Positions 53,550 through 61,297 of a stretch of DNA of 64,000 bases are shown here, piece by piece. This stretch comes from Pseudomonas libanensis (GTDB lineage Bacteria; Pseudomonadota; Gammaproteobacteria; Pseudomonadales; Pseudomonadaceae), in assembly GCF_001439685.1 (NCBI RefSeq), contig NZ_JYLH01000015.1, positions 1 to 64,000 of the forward strand. The letters run 5' to 3'. The first letter of the stretch is position 1. The number at the start of each line of letters is the position of its first letter. Made by a program: the position numbers and the translations under genes. The notes beneath the pieces were generated by a model that saw only the letters and a program-made list of their open reading frames with translations, was not told the origin of the DNA and searched no databases.

Positions 53550-54344
53550 ATGCGTGTCGCCCTGTACCAATGCCCGCCGCTGCCGCTGGATGTGGCCGCC
53601 AACCTCCAGCGTCTGCACCAGGTGGCCCATGAAGCGTGCGACGCCGATGTGCTGGTGCTGCCGGAGATGTTCCTCAGCGGCTATAACATCGGCACCGAAG
53701 CTGTTGGCGCGCTGGCCGAAGCTCAGGATGGGCCGTCGGCACAGGCGATTGCCGAACTGGCGCACAGTGCCGGCCTGGCGATTCTGTACGGCTACCCGGA
53801 ACGGGCCGAAGATGGCCAGGTCTACAACGCCGTGCAGTTGATCGACGCCCAGGGCAAGCGCTTGTGCAACTACCGCAAGACCCACCTGTTTGGCGATCTT
53901 GATCACTCGATGTTCAGTGCCGGTCCGGATGATTTCCCCGTGGTGGAATTGAACGGGTGGAAGGTAGGCATGCTGATCTGCTATGACCTTGAGTTTCCGG
54001 AAAACACCCGGCGCCTGGCCATGGCCGGTGCCGAACTGATCCTGGTGCCCACCGCCAATATGGTGCCGTTCGACTTTGTCGCCGACGTCACTGTGCGTGC
54101 ACGAGCCTTCGAGAACCAATGTTTCGTGGCCTACGCCAATTACTGCGGGCATGAAGGCGATATTCAGTACTGCGGGCAAAGCAGCATTGCCGCGCCGGAT
54201 GGCCAGCGGCTCGCCCAGGCCGGCCTGGATGAAGCATTGATTGTCGGCACGCTGGATCGTCAATCGATCCTCGACGCCCGCGCCGCCAATCATTACCTGC
54301 ACGACCGTCGCCCCGAACTCTACGGCGCACTGCACAAGCCCTGA
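53550..54344 (+). CDS. davA: 5-aminopentanamidase (delta-aminovaleramidase)
   Basis: Nitrilase-superfamily amidase expected to hydrolyse 5-aminovaleramide to 5-aminovalerate. It has 264 residues. The catalytic triad is E39 (LVLPEMFLSGYN), K110 (YRKTHLFGDLD) and C144 (LICYDLEFPEN). RBS GGAG lies 7 nt before the ATG at 53550. Together with DavB it forms the first two steps of the aminovalerate route of lysine catabolism. Confidence 0.9.
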   Translation: MRVALYQCPPLPLDVAANLQRLHQVAHEACDADVLVLPEMFLSGYNIGTEAVGALAEAQDGPSAQAIAELAHSAGLAILYGYPERAEDGQVYNAVQLIDAQGKRLCNYRKTHLFGDLDHSMFSAGPDDFPVVELNGWKVGMLICYDLEFPENTRRLAMAGAELILVPTANMVPFDFVADVTVRARAFENQCFVAYANYCGHEGDIQYCGQSSIAAPDGQRLAQAGLDEALIVGTLDRQSILDARAANHYLHDRRPELYGALHKP

Positions 54345-54392
54345 CCCGGTGGGTTTGCTAGCATAGGCACTTCCCATGCCTCGGAAGTACCC

Positions 54393-56768
54393 ATGCCTGC
54401 GCCGGTTCACCCTCACCCCATTCACCTGACCCTGGCCAATGGCCTGCGGGTTGCCCTGCGCCATGCACCGCGCCTGAAACGTTGCGCCGCGGTTTTACGG
54501 GTGGCTGCCGGCAGCCATGACGTGCCATTGGCCTGGCCGGGGCTGGCGCATTTTCTTGAGCACCTGCTGTTTCTAGGTACTGAGCGTTTTCCGGCGGGCG
54601 AGGGGCTGATGGCCTATGTGCAGCGCCACGGTGGGCAGGTCAACGCCAGCACCCGTGAGCGCACCACCGATTTCTTCTTTGAACTGCCGGTGTCGTCCTT
54701 CGCAGATGGGCTGGCACGCTTGGCGGACATGCTGGCCCAACCACGTTTGACGTTCGACGATCAACGGCGTGAACGCGAAGTGCTGGACGCGGAGTTTGTG
54801 GCCTGGTCCCAGGATGCCAAGGCTCAACTGCAAGTGGCGTTGATGAAGGGATTGGCGGCGGATCATCCGCTGCGAGGTTTTCATGCCGGCAACCGCGACA
54901 GCCTGCCAGTGGAAAGTGACGCCTTTCAGCACGCCCTGCGCGACTTCCACGGGCATTTCTATCAAAGTGGGCAGATGACCTTGAGCCTTGCCGGCCCACA
55001 ATCGCTTGCAGACCTGCAAGCCTTGGCCCAGCAGTTCAGTGACGAACTGGCCCCGGGGCCACTGCATCCGCAAGCCGCTTCCCCCGCCTTGATGCAGGGC
55101 CCAGCACACAGCTATCAACACCTTGCCAATCAGCACCTGCATCAGGTCATCACCTGTAACGCCCCACGCCAAGCGCTGGAGTTCCTCTGCACTTGGCTCA
55201 ACGCTTCGGCACCAGGCGGGTTGATCGCGCTGCTGAAAGCACGACAATTGGCCACCGCGCTGCACGCATCCGTGCTGTACCACTTCGCCGGCCAAGCGGT
55301 GCTGGCTATCGACTTCACCCTCGATACCAGGAATGAATCGGCCACGCAGATTGAAGCGTTGCTGTACGACTGGCTGAGTTTTTTCGCACGCAGCGATTGG
55401 ACAGCCTTACGCGAAGAGTTCGCCTTGCTCAACGCTCGTCAACAACAGGTCCAGGGCGCCCTGGCATTGGCTCGCAACGATAGCGAAGACCTTTCGGAGC
55501 AAGGCGTCACAGCCCTCAAGGCCATGCTCGATGCGCTGCAGTTGCCTGCCTTTGAGCACAACTGGCAGCTGCCACCGAACAACCCCCTGCTGCGTCCGCC
55601 GGCCAAAGAAGAACGCGCCGGCCTGATCCGTGGCCAAACCAGCGCCCACCGTGGCTTGCGTAGCTTTGCCCAGGACCGCTCACGGGGGCGAAAGGAATTC
55701 TCGGCGTTGATATTCAGCCAGACGTTGGCGGATGACACCGACGAAGGCGCGTTGTACCTGCACTGGCGGTTTGACGCTGCCGCCCCCAGCGGGCTCGAAC
55801 CCGCGCTGCAGCCGTTGCGCGAACATGCTCGCCAGGCGGGCGTCGAGTTGTCTTGCGAAACCATTGCCAATGATTGGCTGGTGAAAATGCACGGTCTTCA
55901 CGAACCGATGCCGGCGGTGCTCGAAGAACTGGCACGTTGCCTGAACAGGTGCGATGAACCGCTATCCTCGCCCGAACCGGCGCCGCCGATCGCCATTCGG
56001 AAGCTGCTCAAGGCGTTGCCTGCTTGCTGCGCCGGGGTGCAGCCCGAGTCCTTGGAAGCACAAGCGTCGTGGTCTGGCGCACGCTGGCAGGGGCTGGGCT
56101 CTGGCCTATCCACCGCGAGTCAAGCGGCGATCAAAATCGCAGCCGCCCATTTGCCAGGGCAGCCGGCGAACATCCCGTACACATCTCAGGCAATCGACGG
56201 CCAACACCTCTGGCACGAGGTCAACACCGACTCCAGCGAAGCCGCCTTGTTGCTGTTTTGCCCAACGCCGAGTCTATCGCTGATCGATGAAGCTACATGG
56301 CGGTTACTCGGGCATGCGCTCCAGGCGTCGTTCTATCAGCGTTTGCGGGTGGAGCTGCAAATCGGCTATGCCGTGTTCAGCGGTATCCGGCAAATCAACG
56401 GGCAAACCGGCCTGTTGTTTGGCGTGCAATCGCCCAGCCTGTCCCTGGACGGGATTGTCGAGCAACTGCAAACCTTCCTGGGGCAACTGCCGTCGTTGAT
56501 CGAACGCAGTCCAGACTTGGGCAACCAGGCCCTGGCGCAGCAGTTCACAGCCCAGGCGCTGCCCATCGGCCAAGCTGCCGACTTGCTTTGGCACGCGCAC
56601 CGGGCGGGTCATTCGTCGGGATACCTGGATCAACTTCATCAGCTGATTCAAAGCCGCACACGCGAGGACTTGCAACGCGCAGCCCAACAGCTCAATAACG
56701 CTGCAGGCGGCTGGCGCTGCGTGGCGAACGGGCCGTGCAGCAATGATGGCTGGCAAACGGCGCAGTGA
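54393..56768 (+). CDS. pqqF: PqqF, M16-type zinc protease for PQQ precursor
   Basis: Peptidase thought to process the PqqA peptide after cross-linking. It has 791 residues, the pitrilysin/insulinase fold. The inverted zinc motif HxxEH is H53-F-L-E56-H57 (LAHFLEHLLFLG) and the first M16 domain continues with VNASTRERTTDFFFELP. The C-terminal half is diverged and non-catalytic, as usual for PqqF. It lies upstream of pqqA in the same direction. Confidence 0.93.
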   Translation: MPAPVHPHPIHLTLANGLRVALRHAPRLKRCAAVLRVAAGSHDVPLAWPGLAHFLEHLLFLGTERFPAGEGLMAYVQRHGGQVNASTRERTTDFFFELPVSSFADGLARLADMLAQPRLTFDDQRREREVLDAEFVAWSQDAKAQLQVALMKGLAADHPLRGFHAGNRDSLPVESDAFQHALRDFHGHFYQSGQMTLSLAGPQSLADLQALAQQFSDELAPGPLHPQAASPALMQGPAHSYQHLANQHLHQVITCNAPRQALEFLCTWLNASAPGGLIALLKARQLATALHASVLYHFAGQAVLAIDFTLDTRNESATQIEALLYDWLSFFARSDWTALREEFALLNARQQQVQGALALARNDSEDLSEQGVTALKAMLDALQLPAFEHNWQLPPNNPLLRPPAKEERAGLIRGQTSAHRGLRSFAQDRSRGRKEFSALIFSQTLADDTDEGALYLHWRFDAAAPSGLEPALQPLREHARQAGVELSCETIANDWLVKMHGLHEPMPAVLEELARCLNRCDEPLSSPEPAPPIAIRKLLKALPACCAGVQPESLEAQASWSGARWQGLGSGLSTASQAAIKIAAAHLPGQPANIPYTSQAIDGQHLWHEVNTDSSEAALLLFCPTPSLSLIDEATWRLLGHALQASFYQRLRVELQIGYAVFSGIRQINGQTGLLFGVQSPSLSLDGIVEQLQTFLGQLPSLIERSPDLGNQALAQQFTAQALPIGQAADLLWHAHRAGHSSGYLDQLHQLIQSRTREDLQRAAQQLNNAAGGWRCVANGPCSNDGWQTAQ

Positions 56769-56864
56769 TCATTGCCAACCCTGCAACAGGCTTTTTCCAC
56801 CCAGACAGCGCTAACTTGAAAAGAATTGCGTAATATTCCCTGGCAATATCTGAACATCTCCAAT

Positions 56865-56926
56865 GGGAGGTGGACTATATGTATTACTTGCTAGTGAACG
56901 TCCCATCCCTTGATAGGAGTAAGAAT
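56865..56926 (+). promoter_or_regulatory. pqqA upstream region with a second in-frame start
   Basis: GGGAGG (56865-56870) stands 8 nt before an ATG at 56879 that is in frame with pqqA and adds MYYLLVNVPSLDRSKN to its N-terminus. The canonical ATG at 56927 has its own AGGAG (56915-56919). Either two PqqA forms are made or the upstream start is incidental. Confidence 0.5.
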
Positions 56927-57001
56927 ATGACCTGGTCCAAACCTGCTTACACTGACCTGCGTATCGGTTTCGAAGTCACCATGTACTTCGCCAGCCGTTG
57001 A
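56927..57001 (+). CDS. pqqA: PQQ precursor peptide PqqA
   Basis: 24-residue ribosomal precursor of pyrroloquinoline quinone (MTWSKPAYTDLRIGFEVTMY then FASR). The Glu and Tyr that become PQQ are E16 and Y20 in the EVTMY motif. The start has AGGAG 7 nt upstream. A terminator between pqqA and pqqB lets the peptide message exceed that of the enzymes. Confidence 0.97.
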   Translation: MTWSKPAYTDLRIGFEVTMYFASR

Positions 57002-57015
57002 TTGGCTGAGTAATA

Positions 57016-57050
57016 CAACGCCTCGGTTCGCCCGGGGCGTTTTTGTTTTG
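57016..57050 (+). terminator. Attenuating terminator between pqqA and pqqB
   Basis: AACGCC pairs with GGCGTT, with extra C/G pairs near the TTCG loop, then TTTTTGTTTT. Partial read-through would set a high pqqA to pqqBCDE ratio. Confidence 0.78.
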
Positions 57051-57072
57051 AGCTTTGCCTGATGGAGCGACC

Positions 57073-57984
57073 ATGTTTGTCCAGATTCTAGGTTCCGCCG
57101 CCGGCGGCGGCTTCCCGCAGTGGAACTGCAACTGCGTGAACTGCTCAGGTTTTCGCGATGGCAGCCTGCGGGCCCATGCGCGCACCCAGTCGTCCATCGC
57201 GATCTCCGATGATGGCGTGAATTGGGTGCTGTGCAATGCGTCTCCGGACATCCGCGCACAACTCCAGGGTTTTGCGCCCATGCAACCCGGCCGCGCCCTG
57301 CGCGACACCGGCATCAGCGCGATCATCCTGATGGACAGCCAGATCGACCACACCACCGGCTTGTTGAGCCTGCGCGAGGGCTGCCCACACCAAGTGTGGT
57401 GCACCGACATGGTCCATGAAGACCTGAGCACCGGCTTCCCGTTGTTCACCATGCTGACCCACTGGAATGGCGGCCTGGCCTGGAACCGCATCGAGCTGGA
57501 CGCCAGCTTCACCATCCCGGCCTGCCCCAACCTGCGTTTCACCCCGCTGCCGTTGCGCAGCGCTGCGCCGCCCTACTCGCCTCACCGCTTCGACCCACAC
57601 CCAGGCGACAATATCGGCCTGATCGTCGAAGACCTACGCACCGGCGGCAAACTCTTCTACGCCCCAGGCCTGGGCAAGGTCGATGCACCGTTGCTGGAAA
57701 TCATGGCCGGCAGCGATTGCCTGCTGGTGGACGGCACAATGTGGGATGACGATGAAATGCAGCGCCGCGGCGTCGGCACCCGCACCGGACGCGAGATGGG
57801 CCACCTGGCACAGAACGGCCCTGGCGGCATGCTGGAAGTGCTGGAGCAGTTGCCCAAGCAGCGCAAGGTGCTTATTCACATCAATAACACCAACCCGATC
57901 CTCGATGAAGACTCCCCCGAGCGAGCGGAACTGGCGCGGCGTAACGTGGAAGTGGCTTACGACGGCATGAGCATTGAATTGTAG
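57073..57984 (+). CDS. pqqB: PqqB, metallo-beta-lactamase-fold PQQ synthesis protein
   Basis: Helps in late PQQ synthesis, probably hydroxylating the processed Glu-Tyr. It has 303 residues from the ATG at 57073. The Cys-rich NCNCVNCSGFRDG near residue 18 and the altered MBL motif DSQIDHTTG are typical. RBS GGAG lies 6 nt upstream. Confidence 0.96.
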   Translation: MFVQILGSAAGGGFPQWNCNCVNCSGFRDGSLRAHARTQSSIAISDDGVNWVLCNASPDIRAQLQGFAPMQPGRALRDTGISAIILMDSQIDHTTGLLSLREGCPHQVWCTDMVHEDLSTGFPLFTMLTHWNGGLAWNRIELDASFTIPACPNLRFTPLPLRSAAPPYSPHRFDPHPGDNIGLIVEDLRTGGKLFYAPGLGKVDAPLLEIMAGSDCLLVDGTMWDDDEMQRRGVGTRTGREMGHLAQNGPGGMLEVLEQLPKQRKVLIHINNTNPILDEDSPERAELARRNVEVAYDGMSIEL

Positions 57985-57995
57985 GAGCGACCGAA

Positions 57996-58748
57996 ATGAC
58001 TGACACAGCGTTGACCACGGCTGAATTCGAAGCAGCCCTGCGGGCCAAGGGCGCCTTCTACCATATCCATCACCCCTATCATGTGGCGATGTACGAAGGC
58101 CGCGCCACCCGCGAGCAGATCCAGGGCTGGGTCGCCAATCGCTTCTACTATCAGGTGAATATCCCGCTGAAGGACGCCGCGATCCTGGCCAACTGCCCGG
58201 ACCGGGAGATCCGCCGCGAGTGGATCCAACGCCTGCTTGACCACGACGGCGCGCCGGGTGAGGACGGCGGTATCGAAGCCTGGCTGCGCCTGGGCCAGGC
58301 CGTGGGCCTCGACCCGGACCAACTGCGCTCCCAGGAACTGGTGCTGCCCGGCGTACGCTTCGCAGTGGACGCCTACGTCAACTTCGCCCGCCGCGCCAGC
58401 TGGCAGGAAGCCGCCAGCAGTTCACTGACTGAGCTGTTTGCACCGCAGATCCACCAGTCGCGCCTCGACAGTTGGCCGCAGCATTACCCGTGGATCGACC
58501 CGGCCGGCTACGAATACTTCCGCACCCGCCTGGGCCAGGCCCGTCGCGACGTGGAACACGGCCTGGCGATTACCCTGCAGCACTACACCACCCGTGAGGG
58601 CCAGGAACGGATGCTGGAGATCCTGCAGTTCAAGCTGGACATCCTGTGGAGCATGCTCGATGCCATGAGCATGGCCTACGAACTCAAACGCCCGCCCTAT
58701 CACAGCGTGACCGAGCAGCGGGTCTGGCATAAAGGGATCACCCTATGA
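57996..58748 (+). CDS. pqqC: Pyrroloquinoline-quinone synthase PqqC
   Basis: Cofactor-free oxidase that performs ring closure and the final oxidation to PQQ. It has 250 residues, all-helical. The YHIHHPYHVAMYEG, RFYYQVNIPLKDAAILANC and LQHYTTREGQERML segments are strongly conserved. It overlaps pqqD by 4 nt. Confidence 0.97.
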   Translation: MTDTALTTAEFEAALRAKGAFYHIHHPYHVAMYEGRATREQIQGWVANRFYYQVNIPLKDAAILANCPDREIRREWIQRLLDHDGAPGEDGGIEAWLRLGQAVGLDPDQLRSQELVLPGVRFAVDAYVNFARRASWQEAASSSLTELFAPQIHQSRLDSWPQHYPWIDPAGYEYFRTRLGQARRDVEHGLAITLQHYTTREGQERMLEILQFKLDILWSMLDAMSMAYELKRPPYHSVTEQRVWHKGITL

Positions 58749-59020
58749 GCTTTGATCGCAGCAAGAAACCGACCTGGCGCCAGGGCTATCGCTACCAGTA
58801 CGAACCCGCGCAGAAAGGCCATGTGTTGCTTTACCCTGAAGGCATGATCAAGCTCAACGACAGCGCCGCATTGATCGGTGGCTTGATCGACGGCGAGCGC
58901 GACGTGGCAACGATCATCGCCGAGCTGGATAAGCAATTCCCCGGTGTGCCTGAGCTCGGTGAAGATATCGAGCAATTCATGGAGGTCGCCCGTGCTGAGC
59001 ACTGGATCACCCTTGCCTGA
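58745..59020 (+). CDS. pqqD: PqqD, RiPP recognition protein
   Basis: Small chaperone that binds PqqA and presents it to PqqE. It has 91 residues, with the KPTWRQGYRYQYEPAQKGHV start and VLLYPEGMIKLNDSAA block of the RRE fold. It overlaps the pqqE start by 29 nt. Confidence 0.96.
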   Translation: MSFDRSKKPTWRQGYRYQYEPAQKGHVLLYPEGMIKLNDSAALIGGLIDGERDVATIIAELDKQFPGVPELGEDIEQFMEVARAEHWITLA

Positions 59021-60143
59021 AAAACCAGAGGTCGGCTTGCCGCTGTGGCTGCTGGCCGAGCTGACTTACCGCTGCCCGTTGCAGTGCCCGTATTGCTCCA
59101 ATCCGCTGGATTTTGCCGAGCAGGGCAAGGAGCTGAGCACCGAGCAGTGGATCAAAGTGTTTCGCGAAGCCCGCGAAATGGGCGCCGCGCAGTTGGGTTT
59201 CTCCGGCGGTGAGCCGCTGGTGCGACAGGACCTGGCCGAGCTGATCGCTGAAGCCCGCAAGCTGGGCTTCTACACCAACTTGATCACCTCCGGCATCGGC
59301 TTGACCGAGCAAAAGATCAGCGACTTCAAGAAAGCCGGCCTGGATCACATCCAGATCAGCTTCCAGGCCAGCGACGAACAGGTGAACAACCTGCTGGCCG
59401 GTTCGAAAAAGGCCTTCGCGCAAAAGCTGGAAATGGCCCGTGCGGTGAAAGCACATGGCTACCCTATGGTGCTGAACTTCGTTACCCACCGGCACAATAT
59501 CGACAAGATCGACCGCATCATCGAGCTGTGCATTGCGCTGGAGGCAGATTTTGTCGAACTCGCCACTTGCCAGTTCTATGGCTGGGCCCAGCTCAACCGC
59601 GTGGGCTTGTTGCCGACCCGGGAACAACTGGTGCGCGCCGAACGCATCACCAACGAATATCGCGCCAAGCTGGAAGCCGAAGGGCACCCGTGCAAGCTGA
59701 TCTTCGTGACGCCGGACTATTACGAGGAACGCCCGAAAGCCTGCATGAACGGCTGGGGCAGCATCTTTCTGACCGTGACACCGGACGGCACTGCCCTGCC
59801 CTGTCACGGCGCCCGACAGATGCCTGTGCAATTTCCCAATGTGCGCGACCACAGCATGCAGCACATCTGGTACGACTCGTTTGGCTTCAATCGCTTTCGT
59901 GGCTACGACTGGATGCCCGAGCCGTGCCGTTCATGCGATGAAAAGGAAAAGGACTTCGGCGGCTGCCGTTGCCAGGCCTTCATGCTTACCGGGGACGCCA
60001 GCAATGCCGACCCGGTGTGCAGCAAGTCCGAGCAGCACGGCATCATCCTTCAGGCGCGGGAAGAAGCCGAACACGCCACCCAGACCATCGAGCAACTGGC
60101 CTTTCGCAATGAGCGCAACTCACGGCTCATTGCAAAAGGCTGA
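58992..60143 (+). CDS. pqqE: PqqE, radical SAM cross-linking enzyme
   Basis: Joins the Glu and Tyr side chains of PqqA by a C-C bond. It has 383 residues from the GTG at 58992, chosen for GGAGG 6 nt upstream and the N-terminus before KPEVGLPLWLLAELTYRC. The radical SAM cluster motif is C28, C32 and C35 (CPLQCPYC). The C-terminal SPASM cysteines are visible (CMNGWGS, CRSCDEKEKDFGGCRC). Confidence 0.96.
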   Translation: MLSTGSPLPEKPEVGLPLWLLAELTYRCPLQCPYCSNPLDFAEQGKELSTEQWIKVFREAREMGAAQLGFSGGEPLVRQDLAELIAEARKLGFYTNLITSGIGLTEQKISDFKKAGLDHIQISFQASDEQVNNLLAGSKKAFAQKLEMARAVKAHGYPMVLNFVTHRHNIDKIDRIIELCIALEADFVELATCQFYGWAQLNRVGLLPTREQLVRAERITNEYRAKLEAEGHPCKLIFVTPDYYEERPKACMNGWGSIFLTVTPDGTALPCHGARQMPVQFPNVRDHSMQHIWYDSFGFNRFRGYDWMPEPCRSCDEKEKDFGGCRCQAFMLTGDASNADPVCSKSEQHGIILQAREEAEHATQTIEQLAFRNERNSRLIAKG

Positions 60144-60148
60144 GGGCC

Positions 60149-60307
60149 TCAGCGCTTGGCGATGATGTACACCGCGTGAATAATGCCGGGGAAGTAACCG
60201 CACAGGGTCAGCAGGATATTCAGCCAGAAGGCGCCGCCGAAACCTACTTGCAGGAACACACCCAGTGGCGGCAGCAGAATGGCAATGATGATACGAATGA
60301 TGTCCAT
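60149..60307 (-). CDS. YqaE/Pmp3 family membrane peptide
   Basis: 52 residues, very hydrophobic, with two transmembrane helices (IIIAILLPPLGVFLQVG and LNILLTLCGYFPGIIHAVYII). The PPLGVFLQ and GYFPGIIHA patterns are those of Pmp3/stress-induced hydrophobic peptides, linked to membrane potential and salt or cold stress. It is convergent with pqqE, whose stop lies 5 nt away. Confidence 0.9.
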   Translation of the reverse strand: MDIIRIIIAILLPPLGVFLQVGFGGAFWLNILLTLCGYFPGIIHAVYIIAKR

Positions 60308-60402
60308 GGGTCAGCTCCATAAAAATCGGCTCGTGTGAGCCGTGTAGCTAATCGACCTTGGGGGTTCGTGAGGGTTCAGTGGGATCTGGCATCGGGCCAG
60401 CT

Positions 60403-60723
60403 TCAGGCCAGGATCTCCAGCCCGTGCTTTTGCACGATGCTCAGCAACTTGAGCGCCATGCCGCTGGGTTGTTTCTCGCCTGACTCCCACTGCTTCACCG
60501 TGGAAGCGCTGGTGTTCAGGTAACGGGCAAATACTGGCTGGCTGACATGGTTACGCTCACGTAGCTGCTTGATTTGCTCGGCCGGGATTTGCGCCGGGAT
60601 ATCTGCAAGGCATGCCTCGTCGAACTCACGAAGGGTGGTTTTGCTGATAGCGCCTACTGCATATAGCGCTTCAGCAGAGTGATGAATGGACTCAAAAGCC
60701 TCACTTTTGTATTTCTTGGTCAT
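60403..60723 (-). CDS. HTH antitoxin of a type II toxin-antitoxin pair
   Basis: 106 residues from the ATG at 60723. The C-terminal half is an XRE-type helix-turn-helix (VSQPVFARYLNTSASTVKQW), preceded by an acidic toxin-binding-like region. Antitoxins of this sort (HigA/NadS-like) repress their own operon. It lies downstream of the toxin and overlaps it by 23 nt. Base composition is lower in GC than in neighbours. Confidence 0.82.
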   Translation of the reverse strand: MTKKYKSEAFESIHHSAEALYAVGAISKTTLREFDEACLADIPAQIPAEQIKQLRERNHVSQPVFARYLNTSASTVKQWESGEKQPSGMALKLLSIVQKHGLEILA

Positions 60724-61072
60724 GATGTATCTCCACAAACTCCCTGATATCCAGCATCTGCTGAATCTGTGCTTCATTGAAACCTTCATAAGACTTAGCC
60801 AGCGTCCGAAACCAAGCCAGTTCGCATTGGCTGATGTTGCTTTGATCCTGCTTGGCGAACAGCAATTGATAAACCCAATAGTGCCTACCCTTGGCCAATA
60901 CAATTGAGCGATGCCGGTTTCGATTCAGCCGCTTCTTCCAAACACCGCCGCCCAAATTATCAGCCTGGCCTTTAAGCATTTCATTGAATGCCTCCCTCAG
61001 CTCTGAATCGCAGATCCAGGCCTTGCTGGCAGCATCAGCAAAATGCCGCGTTTTGAACAACCTCAGCCTCAT
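60701..61072 (-). CDS. RelE/HigB-like toxin
   Basis: Predicted ribosome-dependent mRNA endonuclease of 123 residues from the ATG at 61072, with AGGAAAGG upstream. Features of the RelE family subgroup formerly DUF1044: KTRHFADAASKAWI, GGGVWKKRLNRNRHRSIVLAKG and the LLFAKQDQSNI strand. Toxin-first order matches higBA-like systems. A perfect palindrome precedes it. Confidence 0.82.
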   Translation of the reverse strand: MRLRLFKTRHFADAASKAWICDSELREAFNEMLKGQADNLGGGVWKKRLNRNRHRSIVLAKGRHYWVYQLLFAKQDQSNISQCELAWFRTLAKSYEGFNEAQIQQMLDIREFVEIHHDQEIQK

Positions 61073-61092
61073 GGATATCCCTTTCCTGAAAC

Positions 61093-61109
61093 ATACCACT
61101 CAGTGGTAT
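61093..61109. promoter_or_regulatory. Palindromic operator of the toxin-antitoxin operon
   Basis: ATACCACT-C-AGTGGTAT is a perfect 17-bp inverted repeat centred at 61101, about 20 bp upstream of the toxin ATG. Its size and place fit the autoregulatory operator of an HTH antitoxin and would overlap the promoter. Confidence 0.7.
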
Positions 61110-61222
61110 AGATTAGAAGTGGCGCATCTGGCGCCCCATCGGCAGTCCATGCCGACGTCCGCTAAAAAGCCAGGGTTTTACAAGAAGCTCAAGCGCCCTT
61201 TTCAATCCAGAAATTACGCAGA

Positions 61223-61263
61223 CAAAAAAACGCCCCCAGCCAAAAGAATCAGGCTGGAGGCGC
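61223..61263 (-). terminator. Terminator of the class III aminotransferase gene
   Basis: On the minus strand CGCCTCCAGCC pairs with GGCTGGGGGCG (one mismatch) over a 12-nt loop, followed by seven Ts. Confidence 0.85.
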
Positions 61264-61297
61264 CGCGTATGCCGCGAGACGGTTTCGGAATAAGGAG

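Noticed and set aside
60149..61297. Genomic island or prophage at the toxin-antitoxin region
   Set aside because: Only about 1 kb is accessory-looking. There is no integrase, no tRNA attachment repeat and no phage gene; both flanks are core-type genes.
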